Below, in pieces: positions 1 through 10,160 of a stretch of 64,000 nucleotides of DNA; positions within the stretch are counted from its first letter, which is position 1; each line of letters starts with the position of its first letter. The DNA is from Faecalicoccus acidiformans (GTDB lineage: Bacteria; Bacillota_I; Bacilli_A; Erysipelotrichales; Erysipelotrichaceae): the NCBI RefSeq assembly GCF_014202635.1, contig NZ_JACHHD010000005.1, forward strand, positions 44,750 to 108,749, written 5' to 3'. Both the position numbers and the translations under genes were made by a program. Below the pieces are notes generated by a model. It did not search any database, was not told the origin of the DNA, and saw nothing but the letters and a program-made list of their open reading frames with translations.

Positions 1-25
1 AGCACTATTTACTTGCGTTTGCTAA
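1..25 (+). promoter_or_regulatory. Partial CIRCE operator (upstream copy)
   Basis: Bases 1-7 (AGCACTA) match the inside of the left CIRCE half TTAGCACTC, whose first two bases would lie before the window. After nine bases, 17-25 reads GTTTGCTAA, 7 of 9 matches to the right half GAGTGCTAA. The spacing is exactly that of CIRCE, and the site overlaps the -35 region of the hrcA promoter. It is read as a second, weaker HrcA operator; the missing bases prevent certainty. Confidence 0.5.
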
Positions 26-40
26 AGAATGTGCTATACT
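13..40 (+). promoter_or_regulatory. hrcA-operon promoter
   Basis: TTGCGT (13-18), 16 bases, then TATACT (35-40) preceded by TG one base upstream, an extended -10. The box lies between the two CIRCE copies, so HrcA bound at either would block polymerase. Confidence 0.6.
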
Positions 41-41
41 G

Positions 42-68
42 TTAGCAGACAAAGAACAAGAGTGCTAG
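42..68 (+). promoter_or_regulatory. CIRCE operator of the hrcA operon
   Basis: TTAGCAGAC (42-50), nine bases, GAGTGCTAG (60-68). This matches the TTAGCACTC-N9-GAGTGCTAA consensus at 7/9 and 8/9 positions. It lies just after the -10 box and directly before the hrcA ribosome-binding site, the usual place for HrcA autorepression of the class I heat-shock operon. Confidence 0.9.
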
Positions 69-83
69 AAAGGAGTCTTGGCC

Positions 84-1110
84 ATGGAATTAACACAACG
101 ACAGAAAATCATCTTTAAAACAATTGTGGATGAATTCACTCGCTGTGCTGAACCGGTTGGGTCCAAGACGTTGATGCAGCTTTTGGATTTTCCTGTTTCG
201 TCCGCAACGATTCGCAATGAAATGGTTACGTTAGAAAAAGCAGGACTTCTCGAAAAGACGCATACTTCCAGCGGTCGTGTTCCCAGTCAAAAAGGCTATC
301 GGTATTATGTCGAACATTTGATGGAAACCAATTTGGATGTCCAGGTCAAGGATGCTTTGCAGGAAGTGTTCGCTCAACGGCATTATTCACTGGATGAAGT
401 CGTGGATAAAAGCTGTGAGATCTTGAGCCATATGACGAATTTGACCAGCATCGTTTTAGGACCGGACAGCCGTTCCCAGAAATTGGCGCATGTACAACTG
501 ATTCCTATCAGTGAACGAAGCGCGGTCGGTATTATCGTGACCGATCAGGGGCATACCGAAAACAAGGTCTTTGATTTTGGCACGGAAGTTTCCGCGCAAG
601 ATATCAAAACGTGTATGGAACTGATGAATGATCAGCTCATTGGCACGCCGATCAGCGAAGTGGTTGAAAAGATGAAAGAAATCGAGCCTCTGATGGCTGC
701 CAAAGTTGTCCGTCACGAAGTTCTTTTTGAAGCCTTTGTCACAGCCTTTATGCGATTTGCGACCGAGAAGGTCAAAGTTTCCGGCCGCAGCAATATGCTT
801 TATCAGCCAGAATTCAGCGACTTAAATAAATTGAAGGAGCTGATGAAGGTGTTGGAAAGCTCGAGCCTGTTTCATCAGTGGACGGATCAGGAAGACAATG
901 TGGCCATCCAGATTGATAATCGGAACGAACTGATTCAAATCGGGGACTGTTCGGTTTTGACTACAAAATTCCACTATACCAATGATGAAGAAGGCCAGTT
1001 GATGGTCGTAGGACCCAATCGTATGCAGTATTCCAAGGTCATTGCTTTAATGGATTATATGTCCAGTGTGATCGAGGATGTCTTTACGAATAAAGGAGGC
1101 CAAAAGAAGA

Positions 1111-1118
<8 letters not shown>
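84..1118 (+). CDS. hrcA: Heat-inducible transcription repressor HrcA
   Basis: HrcA binds CIRCE and represses the hrcA-grpE-dnaK-dnaJ operon; GroE normally keeps it active. The N-terminal winged helix is clear (residues about 1-75, with the SSATIRNEM recognition stretch and a SSGRVPS wing), followed by the long GAF-like HrcA domain, total 344 aa, normal for the family. ATG 84 is chosen because AAAGGAG (69-75) lies eight bases upstream; an in-frame TTG at 78 is too close. The gene is first in its operon, directly behind two CIRCE sites, and overlaps grpE by 8 bases. Confidence 0.97.
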
Positions 1119-3475
<2,357 letters not shown>

Positions 3476-3480
3476 GAGTC

Positions 3481-3506
3481 AAAGTTCTAGCAGACGCTAG
3501 AACTTT
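3481..3506 (+). terminator. Perfect intergenic hairpin between dnaK and dnaJ
   Basis: An 11-bp perfect stem (3481-3491 with 3496-3506) closes a 4-base AGAC loop. It begins five bases after the dnaK stop and ends 23 before dnaJ. Only a short broken T stretch follows (CGTTTG), so it is more likely a partial terminator or an mRNA processing/stability element that lowers dnaJ relative to dnaK. Confidence 0.65.
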
Positions 3507-3529
3507 CGTTTGAGATAGGAGGGACGATC

Positions 3530-4645
3530 ATGGCTGAAAAAAGAGACTATTATGATGTTTTGGGCGTTAGTAAAAGCGCCACCGAAGATGAAATCAAAAA
3601 AGCCTATCGTAAACTGGCCATGAAGTATCACCCCGATGTGAATCATGATCCGGGTGCTGAAGATAAGTTCAAAGAAATCAACGAGGCGTATGAAGTCTTG
3701 AGCGATCAGGAAAAACGCGCTCGTTATGATCAGTTTGGTCATGCCGGCGTGGACGGCTCCTTTGGTCAAGGCGGATTTCAGGGTGGATTTTCTGATTTTG
3801 GAGACCTCAACGATATTTTCGGGTCCTTTTTTGGCGGATCTGGTTTTGGGTTTGGAGGATCTTCTCGCCGCAGTTCCAATCAACCTCGCCAAGGGCAAGA
3901 CCGATATATGCAGATGCGCATCAGCTTCATGGATGCCATTTTCGGCAAGACAGAGACCATCTCTTTAGAAGTGGATGAACAATGTCCGCATTGTCACGGC
4001 AGCGGGGCGGAAACACCTGGCGATGTGCAGACGTGTCCGACTTGTCATGGCTCTGGGTATGTCATGACGCAGCAGCGAAGCATGTTTGGTGTCATCCAAC
4101 AGCAGTCTGTCTGTCCTGATTGTCATGGAACGGGTAAGAAAGTATCTCGTGCATGTCATCAATGTCATGGAAAAGGCTATGAACATAAGCGGGTTAAGCT
4201 GGATATTAAAATTCCTGCAGGGATCTCGACCGGACAACAGATCCGAATTGCCGGAAAAGGGGAGCGAGGATCTAACGGAGGACCGAATGGCGATCTGTAT
4301 ATCGAGATCATCGTTCAAGCGCATTCTACTTTTAAACGGGAAGGCAATGATATTTATATCCAGATTCCGATCAGCGCTTTGGATGCGACCATTGGCACAA
4401 GTGTGCAGGTTCCGACGGTATACGGGGATGTAGAGTTAAAGATTCCGGAGGGCACGCAACCCAATACGAAGTTCCGTTTAAAAGGCAAAGGGGTTAAGAC
4501 ATCACGAGCGACAGGAGATGAATTTGTCGAAGTGCAGATCGAGATCCCGAGAAAATTGACAAGAAAAGAACGTGAACTCTATGAACAGCTTCGTCACGGA
4601 CAAAAAGAAAGTCCGTTTGAGCGTTTTAAAAGATCATTTAAATAG
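3530..4645 (+). CDS. dnaJ: Chaperone DnaJ (Hsp40, type I)
   Basis: DnaJ delivers unfolded clients to DnaK and stimulates its ATPase. The 371-aa protein has all type I parts: a J domain (residues 1-70) with the HPD tripeptide in KYHPDVN, a Gly/Phe-rich linker (about 75-125), and four CxxCxGxG zinc repeats ([32 protein letters not shown]), followed by two beta-sandwich client domains. ATG 3530 follows ATAGGAGGG. It is the last operon gene and ends at a strong terminator. Confidence 0.98.
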   Translation: MAEKRDYYDVLGVSKSATEDEIKKAYRKLAMKYHPDVNHDPGAEDKFKEINEAYEVLSDQEKRARYDQFGHAGVDGSFGQGGFQGGFSDFGDLNDIFGSFFGGSGFGFGGSSRRSSNQPRQGQDRYMQMRISFMDAIFGKTETISLEVDEQCPHCHGSGAETPGDVQTCPTCHGSGYVMTQQRSMFGVIQQQSVCPDCHGTGKKVSRACHQCHGKGYEHKRVKLDIKIPAGISTGQQIRIAGKGERGSNGGPNGDLYIEIIVQAHSTFKREGNDIYIQIPISALDATIGTSVQVPTVYGDVELKIPEGTQPNTKFRLKGKGVKTSRATGDEFVEVQIEIPRKLTRKERELYEQLRHGQKESPFERFKRSFK

Positions 4646-4646
4646 T

Positions 4647-4677
4647 AAAAGTGAACCATCGAGTTCACTTTTTTTGT
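4647..4677 (+). terminator. Rho-independent terminator of the dnaK operon
   Basis: Stem AAAAGTGAAC (4647-4656) with GTTCACTTTT (4663-4672), six-base loop, followed by further T residues. It lies immediately after the dnaJ stop. Confidence 0.9.
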
Positions 4678-4680
4678 GTT

Positions 4681-5088
4681 TCAGTCCAGAATTTTCAGTC
4701 CATGAGCATCTAATAACTCATTGGTTTTCATTAGATCGTAATGATGGTGGATGGCATAGATCAAGATGGCATCTTCTTTGACTTTGGCATATAAAGATCC
4801 ATTGTTGCTGAGGGCGAGAAGATTGTTAGTTTGGTGCAGGTCTAAACGCATGGCAATTGCGATCTGCAATACTTTATCGCGTCCGGGATGTTTAGATCCA
4901 TCAAAGATCTGGTACGCATAGTTTCTTTGAATGTTCGTTTTGGCAATGATTTCATTTTTTTTCAAATCATGTAGCTCCATCAACGACTGCAAGTAACCAG
5001 GAAAATCCAAATCAGGGATTTGTTGGAGGATCTCGGGAAGCGAAGCGGAGCCTTTCAGCAGCTCTAAAAGTTGTTGTGTAGGGATCAT
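4681..5088 (-). CDS. Small helix-turn-helix (XRE-like) protein beside a kinase gene
   Basis: A 135-aa soluble protein. Residues about 35-95 look like an XRE-type helix-turn-helix: LKKNEIIAKTNI as helices 1-2, then NYAYQIFDGSKHPGR as a recognition segment, followed by further helices. The C-terminal third contains a second short helical segment (DAILIYAIHHHYDL). It has no membrane or enzymatic motif. ATG 5088 is taken as start (AGGAG nine bases upstream); GTG 5091 is nearly as good. The gene is divergent from the protein-kinase gene, sharing a 58-base promoter region, so it could regulate that kinase or be its substrate. The function is inferred from context only. Confidence 0.7.
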   Translation of the reverse strand: MIPTQQLLELLKGSASLPEILQQIPDLDFPGYLQSLMELHDLKKNEIIAKTNIQRNYAYQIFDGSKHPGRDKVLQIAIAMRLDLHQTNNLLALSNNGSLYAKVKEDAILIYAIHHHYDLMKTNELLDAHGLKILD

Positions 5089-5111
5089 CACGGTAAACTC
5101 CTTTTAAAATA

Positions 5112-5120
5112 TGGTAAAAT
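5112..5120 (+). promoter_or_regulatory. Extended -10 promoter of the kinase gene
   Basis: TGGTAAAAT at 5112-5120 fits TGn-TATAAT. It overlaps an ATG at 5111 that would otherwise lengthen the kinase. Transcription would start near 5127, which makes ATG 5147 the usable start. The box lies in an inverted repeat GGTA-N3-TACC. Confidence 0.55.
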
Positions 5121-5146
5121 ACCTAAGAAAGATAGGCAAGATAAAA

Positions 5147-6145
5147 ATGATACCTCCTCTGTTTCAAACGATACGAGTATTAAAAGAAACTCCTTCTAAG
5201 AAGATTTCTTTAGTTTTGCGCAAGCGCGACCAAACCCTATGGATCCAAAGAGAATTGGAACATGGGGATTTTTTCGTGTTTGAAAGTTTGAAAAAGAGCC
5301 AGATCTCAGGGATCCCTGCAATTGAGCAAGTCACGATTCAAGAAGGCCGTCTGGTCGTGTTAGAAGAATATATCCAGGCTCCGACTTTAGATACTCTCTA
5401 TCCTGTATCGGAACGGCAGGCGGCGGATATTCTTTGTCAGCTATGCGACATTTTGGATGCTCTGCATCATTTGGATCCGCCGATCATTCATCGCGATATC
5501 AAACCGGAAAATATTTTTTATCGCGCCGGAAAAGTCATCTTGTTTGATTTTGATATTGCCCGACAGTATGACCCGCAAAAACATCGGGATACGACTTTGT
5601 TGGGAAGTGCGGGGTATGCTTCTCCGGAACAGTTCGGCTTTGATCAATCGGGACCGCAAAGTGATATTTATTCATGCGGCAAATTATTTTTGATGTTGTT
5701 GACGGGAAAAATTGAAGGCAAAGCGAATGGAAAGTATGCATCCGTCATTGAAAAGGCCATTCAATTGGATCCCCATCATCGATATGAAACGGCACGCCAG
5801 TTCAAAGCGGCCATCCAAGGAAAACAGTTTGTGATCCCGGGCTGGAACAATGCGACAACCAAAGGAAAAGTGCTTTCCTGGGTGGGATACATTTTGAATC
5901 TTTTGATGGTCATTTCCATTGATACGTCTCATAATACATCGCTTCATTTTGATTTTTTGTATTTAGTGGGGTGTTCTAGTGTCTTTGGGTGGTTAGAGCT
6001 TCTTTACTGCAATCGTCAAAGATTGCTTCGCTATTCATCAAAAGGCGTTCGGATCTTAGCTTTTTTGGGTATCTATTTTGCTCTTTTGATTGCCGGGATC
6101 ACGATTTTGATGATCTTGGATTATGCTCTGAGCATACCATTTTGA
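5147..6145 (+). CDS. Membrane-anchored protein kinase-like protein with DFD motif
   Basis: A 332-aa eukaryotic-type Ser/Thr kinase. The catalytic loop HRDIKPENI is at residues about 115-123, the magnesium motif reads DFD (134-136) instead of DFG, and an activation segment GSAGYASPEQFG and helix F SDIYSCGKL follow. In the N-lobe the beta3 lysine of VAIK appears to be Q or R (LWIQRE, about 31-36). The C-terminus has about three hydrophobic segments, so the kinase domain faces the cytoplasm from a membrane anchor. It lacks PASTA repeats, so it is not PrkC. ATG 5147 is preferred because the upstream ATG 5111 lies in the -10 box, although the ribosome site is weak. It may be an active atypical kinase or a pseudokinase. 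Confidence 0.8.
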   Translation: MIPPLFQTIRVLKETPSKKISLVLRKRDQTLWIQRELEHGDFFVFESLKKSQISGIPAIEQVTIQEGRLVVLEEYIQAPTLDTLYPVSERQAADILCQLCDILDALHHLDPPIIHRDIKPENIFYRAGKVILFDFDIARQYDPQKHRDTTLLGSAGYASPEQFGFDQSGPQSDIYSCGKLFLMLLTGKIEGKANGKYASVIEKAIQLDPHHRYETARQFKAAIQGKQFVIPGWNNATTKGKVLSWVGYILNLLMVISIDTSHNTSLHFDFLYLVGCSSVFGWLELLYCNRQRLLRYSSKGVRILAFLGIYFALLIAGITILMILDYALSIPF

Positions 6146-6205
6146 TCTTGATTTTCTGTATACTCCAAAAGTGAAAACAGAGTTTTTATGAAGGAGGATC
6201 AGAAG

Positions 6206-6712
6206 ATGAAAAAAATACTGTCGGGTTTTCTTGTATTGACGTGCTTATTGGGGATGAGCGCATGCTCGTCAGATGAAGAACCATCCACAGAAGGCGGAGA
6301 AGTCAAACAGGAAGAACAAAAAAGCGAATACGCTCTAAATGAGACGGCTGATATTGACGGAGTGAAGTATACTTTGACCGCGGTTGAAAGAAATAGTGGC
6401 TTTAGCTATAATACGCCAGAATCGGGAAAAGAATATGTGATCGTTACTGTGTCCATTGAAAATGGCTCAGAAGATAAAGTGGATTACAATCCCTATAATT
6501 TTAAGATGTTGAATTCCCAAGGACAGGAGATCGATAATGCGTTCGTTGTGGATTTAGACAATCAGTTGGATTCGGGAGAATTGACGCCGGGCGGAAGCAT
6601 TACCGGGCGGATGTGTTTTGAAGAACCAGCTGGAGATACCGGGTTAAAACTCAATTTTTATGACAATATCTTTAACGAGGAACCAAGCTGCTCTTTTGTA
6701 TTAGGGGCATAA
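6206..6712 (+). CDS. DUF4352-like lipoprotein
   Basis: A 168-aa exported lipoprotein. A lysine-rich start and hydrophobic h-region end in a lipobox-like GMSAC, with Cys at about residue 21, followed by an acidic linker. From about residue 45 the sequence fits the DUF4352 immunoglobulin-like fold, with the typical pattern of a conserved tract (GKEYVIVTVSIENGS) and a later TPGGSITGRMCFE. Proteins of this fold sit on the outer membrane face and have no known catalytic role. ATG 6206 is chosen because AAGGAGG lies eight to nine bases upstream; a nearby earlier ATG lacks a ribosome site. It lies 60 bases after the kinase gene and may be cotranscribed. Confidence 0.8.
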   Translation: MKKILSGFLVLTCLLGMSACSSDEEPSTEGGEVKQEEQKSEYALNETADIDGVKYTLTAVERNSGFSYNTPESGKEYVIVTVSIENGSEDKVDYNPYNFKMLNSQGQEIDNAFVVDLDNQLDSGELTPGGSITGRMCFEEPAGDTGLKLNFYDNIFNEEPSCSFVLGA

Positions 6713-6716
6713 AAAT

Positions 6717-6745
6717 AGAACGAGGGGTTCCTCGTTCTTTATTTT
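6717..6745. terminator. Bidirectional terminator
   Basis: Stem AGAACGAGG (6717-6725) with CCTCGTTCT (6730-6738), GGTT loop. T-rich flanks on both strands serve the lipoprotein gene on the plus strand and the thioesterase gene on the minus strand, whose stop codon directly abuts the stem. Confidence 0.88.
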
Positions 6746-7182
6746 GATTCTTGTTGTTTTTTGGCTTTGATCCGGTCGGAATCTAAGAAAAACATCGTAA
6801 AGGTTGCCCGCGAAAGCAAGGTGTTGCGATCGTTGAAGATAAAAACTTCATAGACTCCGGTGGTTCTGCCGCGTGAGATCTCTTGCGCAATTCCAATCAG
6901 TTTGCCGCCTTTTCCAGGTTTGATATAATTGATCGTTCCGGTCAAGGTGACGCTGTCGCGCCCCGTCGCAAAGCTGGCGGCACCGGCTACCGTGTCGGCT
7001 AATGAAAACAAGGCGCCGCCATGGACAAATCCATGAATATTTAAGATCTGTTCATCAATGATCATTTCAACTTTGGCATAGCCTTGCCGGACTTCCGTGA
7101 CGCGCATATCGTTGCTTTGAAGAAACATGGAAGAGCTGTTGAGGCGTTCCATGAGTTGTTCGTTGTTTTTTTCGATTTCCAT
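6739..7182 (-). CDS. PaaI-type hotdog thioesterase
   Basis: A 147-aa hotdog-fold acyl-CoA thioesterase-like protein. The family stretch HGFVHGGALFSLADTVAGAA supplies the asparagine/glycine region and helix of the fold, then TGRDSVTLTGTINYIKP and a final beta strand VYEVFIFND. Members hydrolyse acyl-CoA or phenylacetyl-CoA type thioesters; the substrate here is unknown. ATG 7182 is used because AGAGGA lies seven bases upstream; an ATG two codons earlier is too close to it. It is a single gene transcribed from a divergent promoter region. Confidence 0.85.
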   Translation of the reverse strand: MEIEKNNEQLMERLNSSSMFLQSNDMRVTEVRQGYAKVEMIIDEQILNIHGFVHGGALFSLADTVAGAASFATGRDSVTLTGTINYIKPGKGGKLIGIAQEISRGRTTGVYEVFIFNDRNTLLSRATFTMFFLDSDRIKAKKQQESK

Positions 7183-7206
7183 GTGCATTCCTCTTTCATC
7201 TACCCC

Positions 7207-7237
7207 ATTGTAGCATATTCCTTTCTTCTGGTATAAT
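7207..7237. promoter_or_regulatory. Overlapping divergent promoters
   Basis: Plus strand: TTGTAG (7208-7213), 18 bases, then TATAAT (7232-7237) with TG one base upstream. Minus strand: TGCTACAAT, the complement of 7207-7215, an extended -10 for the thioesterase gene. The plus -35 and the minus -10 share bases, so the two transcripts may compete. Confidence 0.6.
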
Positions 7238-7262
7238 ACCTTGCGTGTAAGGAGGAATGGAT

Positions 7263-7784
7263 ATGGAAACAACAGGCATGATGGTTTGGGTGCTCAATGG
7301 GATTTTTATCTTATTGGGGGTCTATGTTGTATGGACGACGATTGCCCGTTTGTTGCGATATAAAAAGGAAGCTAAGCATTTTGAACAAGGACATTCGGAT
7401 TTGGAAGTTTTGCGAATGGATAAAGGGCCTTCATCCGGTATGTTTGCCTTGGGGGTTCTGGTGCTCTATTTGACATTTATGGGCTTTTCCGATGGCTATG
7501 AAGCAGCTTATTTGCTGATCTATGTTTGTGTAGGCATATTATTCTTTGCTTTGGGAATTGATTATACGATGCGTTATCGGGTTTTGTTTGGAGCGGATTC
7601 TTTTTTCTTTGAGGGACAGTGCATTCGCTTTCGAATGATCAAAAAGATCACGTATCAGGACGGACTGTTTAAAAAAGGAATGCTGCAGCTTTCCAAAGGA
7701 GAAGAGATCACATGCCCTTATAAGATTGCTAAAGCGATTGAAGATAAATTAGGGGTTTGGAAAAAACAGCGCAAACATAAATAA
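7263..7784 (+). CDS. Membrane protein of unknown function
   Basis: A 173-aa protein with an N-terminal membrane helix (about residues 7-27), two further helices (about 62-80 and 84-102), and a cytoplasmic C-terminal domain of about 70 residues (YRVLFGADSFFFEGQCIRF...). The latter resembles the PH-like or DUF5673-type C-terminus of small bacterial membrane proteins. No catalytic motif is visible. ATG 7263 is preferred since AAGGAGG lies seven bases upstream; an ATG at 7257 is only one base from it. It appears monocistronic. I do not recognise the family with certainty. Confidence 0.7.
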   Translation: METTGMMVWVLNGIFILLGVYVVWTTIARLLRYKKEAKHFEQGHSDLEVLRMDKGPSSGMFALGVLVLYLTFMGFSDGYEAAYLLIYVCVGILFFALGIDYTMRYRVLFGADSFFFEGQCIRFRMIKKITYQDGLFKKGMLQLSKGEEITCPYKIAKAIEDKLGVWKKQRKHK

Positions 7785-7968
7785 TCATTTTCACAAACTC
7801 TCACATATTCTCTCCGTAACAATCTCAAACTTTTTTTGTAAACTAACATCGAGCCAAGGATAAAGGCTCACTTCATAATCAAATTCCCTTTCTTAAAAAC
7901 TTTCCGGAAAAAGTGCCTGGCTCCTTAAAGGAATCAGGCACTTTTCCTTTATTCGGGATATTGATATA
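7785..7968 (+). other. Intergenic region with a strong hairpin
   Basis: No plausible coding frame. The first 120 bases are AT-rich with no structure I can name. The last part holds the 11-bp perfect hairpin listed separately and the glycosyltransferase promoter. Confidence 0.5.
7909..7950 (+). terminator. Terminator hairpin resembling a GTGCCTG-type repeat
   Basis: AAAAGTGCCTG (7909-7919) pairs perfectly with CAGGCACTTTT (7935-7945) around a 15-base loop, followed by CCTTT. It is 125 bases after the preceding stop codon, distant for a simple terminator. GTGCCTG/CAGGCAC hairpins are a common dispersed repeat type in Bacillota (recalled knowledge), so it could be a REP-like element. Confidence 0.65.
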
Positions 7969-7970
7969 AT
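7962..7970 (+). promoter_or_regulatory. Extended -10 promoter of the glycolipid/repair operon
   Basis: TGATATAAT at 7962-7970. It contains an ATG (7969) in frame with the downstream gene; transcription should start near 7977, so that ATG cannot be used. Confidence 0.7.
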
Positions 7971-7995
7971 GAATTTAAACGAAAGAGAGGTTGCT

Positions 7996-9102
7996 GTGAA
8001 AAGTACCCGATTAAAACTGATCATGTATTCCAGTGCAGATAAGGTCGATGGCCAAGGCGTTGGAAGTGCCTATGAAGAACAGGTGGCTTTGATCCGAGAA
8101 GGAGCGAGCGATTTATTTGACGTAAAAATCAATGATTGGACATCGAAACCAGATATCCAGCATTTTCATACAATTGACCCTACTTTTTTTGTAAAGATGC
8201 AGGATAAAAAGGCGGTCAATATTGCGTATTGTCACTTTTTACCTGAAACAGTGGATGAAAGTTTAAAGATTCCCAGTCCTTTTTTTAAGGTTTTTGCGAA
8301 TTATTTGATCACATTTTATAAAACTGCGGACCGTTTGGTCGTTGTGAATCCTTGTTTTATTGATCCCTTGGTCGAATTAGGGATTCCTCGGGAAAATGTC
8401 TATTATATTCCTAACTATGTCTCCAAAGAGACTTTCTATCCAAAACCGGAAGCAGAAAACAGAGCGTATCGCGAAAAGCTGGGAATCGATCCTGATACCT
8501 TTGTCGTATTGGGGGCCGGACAAGTACAGACACGAAAAGGTGTTTTAGACTTTGTGAAAGTCGCAGAAGCTATGCCGGATGTTACTTTTGTATGGGCCGG
8601 AGGCTTTTCTTTTGGGGTCATTACGGAAGGGTATGATGAGTTATCAAAGATCCAGAAAAACCCTCCAAAAAATGTCCATTTTTTAGGCATTGTTCCCCGG
8701 GAAGAAATGGTCAATCTTTATAATGCCGCAAATGTCCTTTTCGTGCCAAGTTACAATGAACTGTTTCCCATGACGATTTTGGAAGCCGTCAATGTGCATG
8801 TACCCTTGGTGCTTCGCGATTTAGATCTATATAAAGATATTTTATTCGGGCATCACATGAGTGCCGGTGATAATGAAGGATTTGTCGCCTGTATTCAAAG
8901 CCTTAGGGAAAATCCGGATATTTATGAAAAATATCAGAGGGAATCGCTGATTCTCAGTGAGTTCTATTCAAAGGAACATGTGCTGCAAATGTGGCGCGAA
9001 TTTTACTTGAGTGCTTACGGAGAAAAACAATATGAGCTTAGAAAGGATAAGAATACTTCTAAGAAAAAGAAGCCGAAAAAACATAAGACAAAACGATCAT
9101 GA
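7996..9102 (+). CDS. GT4 glycosyltransferase, CpoA-like diglycosyldiacylglycerol synthase
   Basis: A 368-aa GT-B fold enzyme. The N-terminal half has a GQGVGSAYEEQ motif typical of CpoA-type glycolipid synthases; the C-terminal half has the nucleotide-sugar site with FVPSYNELFPMTILEA (the EX7E motif) near residues 243-258. By family it adds a second sugar to monoglucosyldiacylglycerol at the inner membrane face. The C-terminus is a strongly basic KKKKPKKHKTKR-type tail that could bind anionic lipid. GTG 7996 is chosen because AAAGAGAGG lies five bases upstream and the earlier ATG is in the -10 box. It overlaps the next gene by ATGA. Confidence 0.88.
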   Translation: MKSTRLKLIMYSSADKVDGQGVGSAYEEQVALIREGASDLFDVKINDWTSKPDIQHFHTIDPTFFVKMQDKKAVNIAYCHFLPETVDESLKIPSPFFKVFANYLITFYKTADRLVVVNPCFIDPLVELGIPRENVYYIPNYVSKETFYPKPEAENRAYREKLGIDPDTFVVLGAGQVQTRKGVLDFVKVAEAMPDVTFVWAGGFSFGVITEGYDELSKIQKNPPKNVHFLGIVPREEMVNLYNAANVLFVPSYNELFPMTILEAVNVHVPLVLRDLDLYKDILFGHHMSAGDNEGFVACIQSLRENPDIYEKYQRESLILSEFYSKEHVLQMWREFYLSAYGEKQYELRKDKNTSKKKKPKKHKTKRS

Positions 9103-10148
9103 AAAAGAGTAAATATATATTGAATATAGCGGTCATCTTTTTGTTGACGGTCGGCGTACTTTGGTTCGCCTTAAAAGATAATTATAAAGAGGTCCTTTCA
9201 GCGATTGCCCAGATTCGGCCGTTTTCTTTGATTCTGATTCTGTGCTGGGGTGTTCTATATACGGTTGTCTGGGGCTTTGTCTATTTTATTTTAGGGCGAA
9301 AATATGTTCCGAAGTATTCTATCGGCCAAGGAGTCCTTGTTGCGTTTGTCGGCACCTTTTTTGCGGGGATAACACCAAGCAGCACAGGAGGTCAATTTGC
9401 TCAAGCGTATATCATGAAAAAACAAGGCATGCGTGTAAGCGATGCAGCCAGCTTGTTGTGGGCGGATTTTATTATCTATCAGACTACGATGATGATCTAT
9501 GTCACAATTTTGTTTGTTTTGCGTTTTGGTTACTATCAGGCTCAGTCAGGATGGTTCAATATCATCTTGTTGGGCTATGTAGTCAATGCGGTCGTGATCT
9601 TGGCTTTGTATACGATGGCATTGTTTCCAAAAATCTATATTCGATTGGCTGGCTTTTTGGCAAAAATCTTAGGAAAACTTCACATATTAAAAAATCCGGA
9701 GAAAACCAAAGATTCCTGGAATCTGCAGATGACTTCTTTCACAAAAGAGATCAAGAATCTTTCTACAGATATCAAACGGATCATTTTATGTGCTCTGGTC
9801 AACACGGTGCGTTTGACATTACTTTTTTCCTTGCCGTTCTTAGTGGGATTGGCTTTGCATATTCCGTTAGAGTGGCCGCAGATGCTGGATGTCATCGCAT
9901 TGAGCAGCTTTGTGACCATGGCGAACAGCTTTATTCCTATTCCAGGGGCCAGCGGCGGAACAGAAGTTGTATTTAACTTATTGTTTAGTTCAATGATGGG
10001 AACTTTAACCAGTGCCGTGATGATCTTGTGGCGGTTTTCGACCTATCATATCGTATTGCTGATTGGCGGGATCTGTTTTATGGTTGCCAAAAATCTTTAT
10101 GAACGCAGGGATACCATGGCGAAAGAAGATTCGATCCAAGTGGAATAG
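9099..10148 (+). CDS. Flippase-like integral membrane protein (LPG synthase TM / UPF0104 family)
   Basis: A 349-aa protein with about eight membrane helices belonging to the lysylphosphatidylglycerol-synthase transmembrane (YbhN/UPF0104) family. Visible family marks are the GTFFAGITPSSTGGQFAQAY segment (about residues 85-105) and IPIPGASGGTEVVF (about 283-296). It has no MprF catalytic domain. The start overlaps the preceding glycosyltransferase by four bases (ATGA), so translation is coupled. Between two diacylglycerol glycosyltransferases, it probably moves glycolipid across the membrane or supports this; that role is inferred from context. Confidence 0.88.
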   Translation: MKKSKYILNIAVIFLLTVGVLWFALKDNYKEVLSAIAQIRPFSLILILCWGVLYTVVWGFVYFILGRKYVPKYSIGQGVLVAFVGTFFAGITPSSTGGQFAQAYIMKKQGMRVSDAASLLWADFIIYQTTMMIYVTILFVLRFGYYQAQSGWFNIILLGYVVNAVVILALYTMALFPKIYIRLAGFLAKILGKLHILKNPEKTKDSWNLQMTSFTKEIKNLSTDIKRIILCALVNTVRLTLLFSLPFLVGLALHIPLEWPQMLDVIALSSFVTMANSFIPIPGASGGTEVVFNLLFSSMMGTLTSAVMILWRFSTYHIVLLIGGICFMVAKNLYERRDTMAKEDSIQVE

Positions 10149-10160
10149 GGAGGAGATTCT

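Noticed and set aside
5111..5146. ATG at 5111 as the start of the kinase gene
   Set aside because: It overlaps the TGGTAAAAT -10 box, so the base would lie upstream of the transcript start.
7230..7240. GGTA-N3-TACC inverted repeats at 5113-5123 and 7230-7240 as operators
   Set aside because: They consist of the extended -10 TGGTATAAT followed by ACC; two copies are not enough to separate them from chance.
7969..7995. ATG at 7969 as the start of the first glycosyltransferase
   Set aside because: It lies in the TATAAT box at 7965-7970; GTG 7996 has a proper ribosome-binding site.
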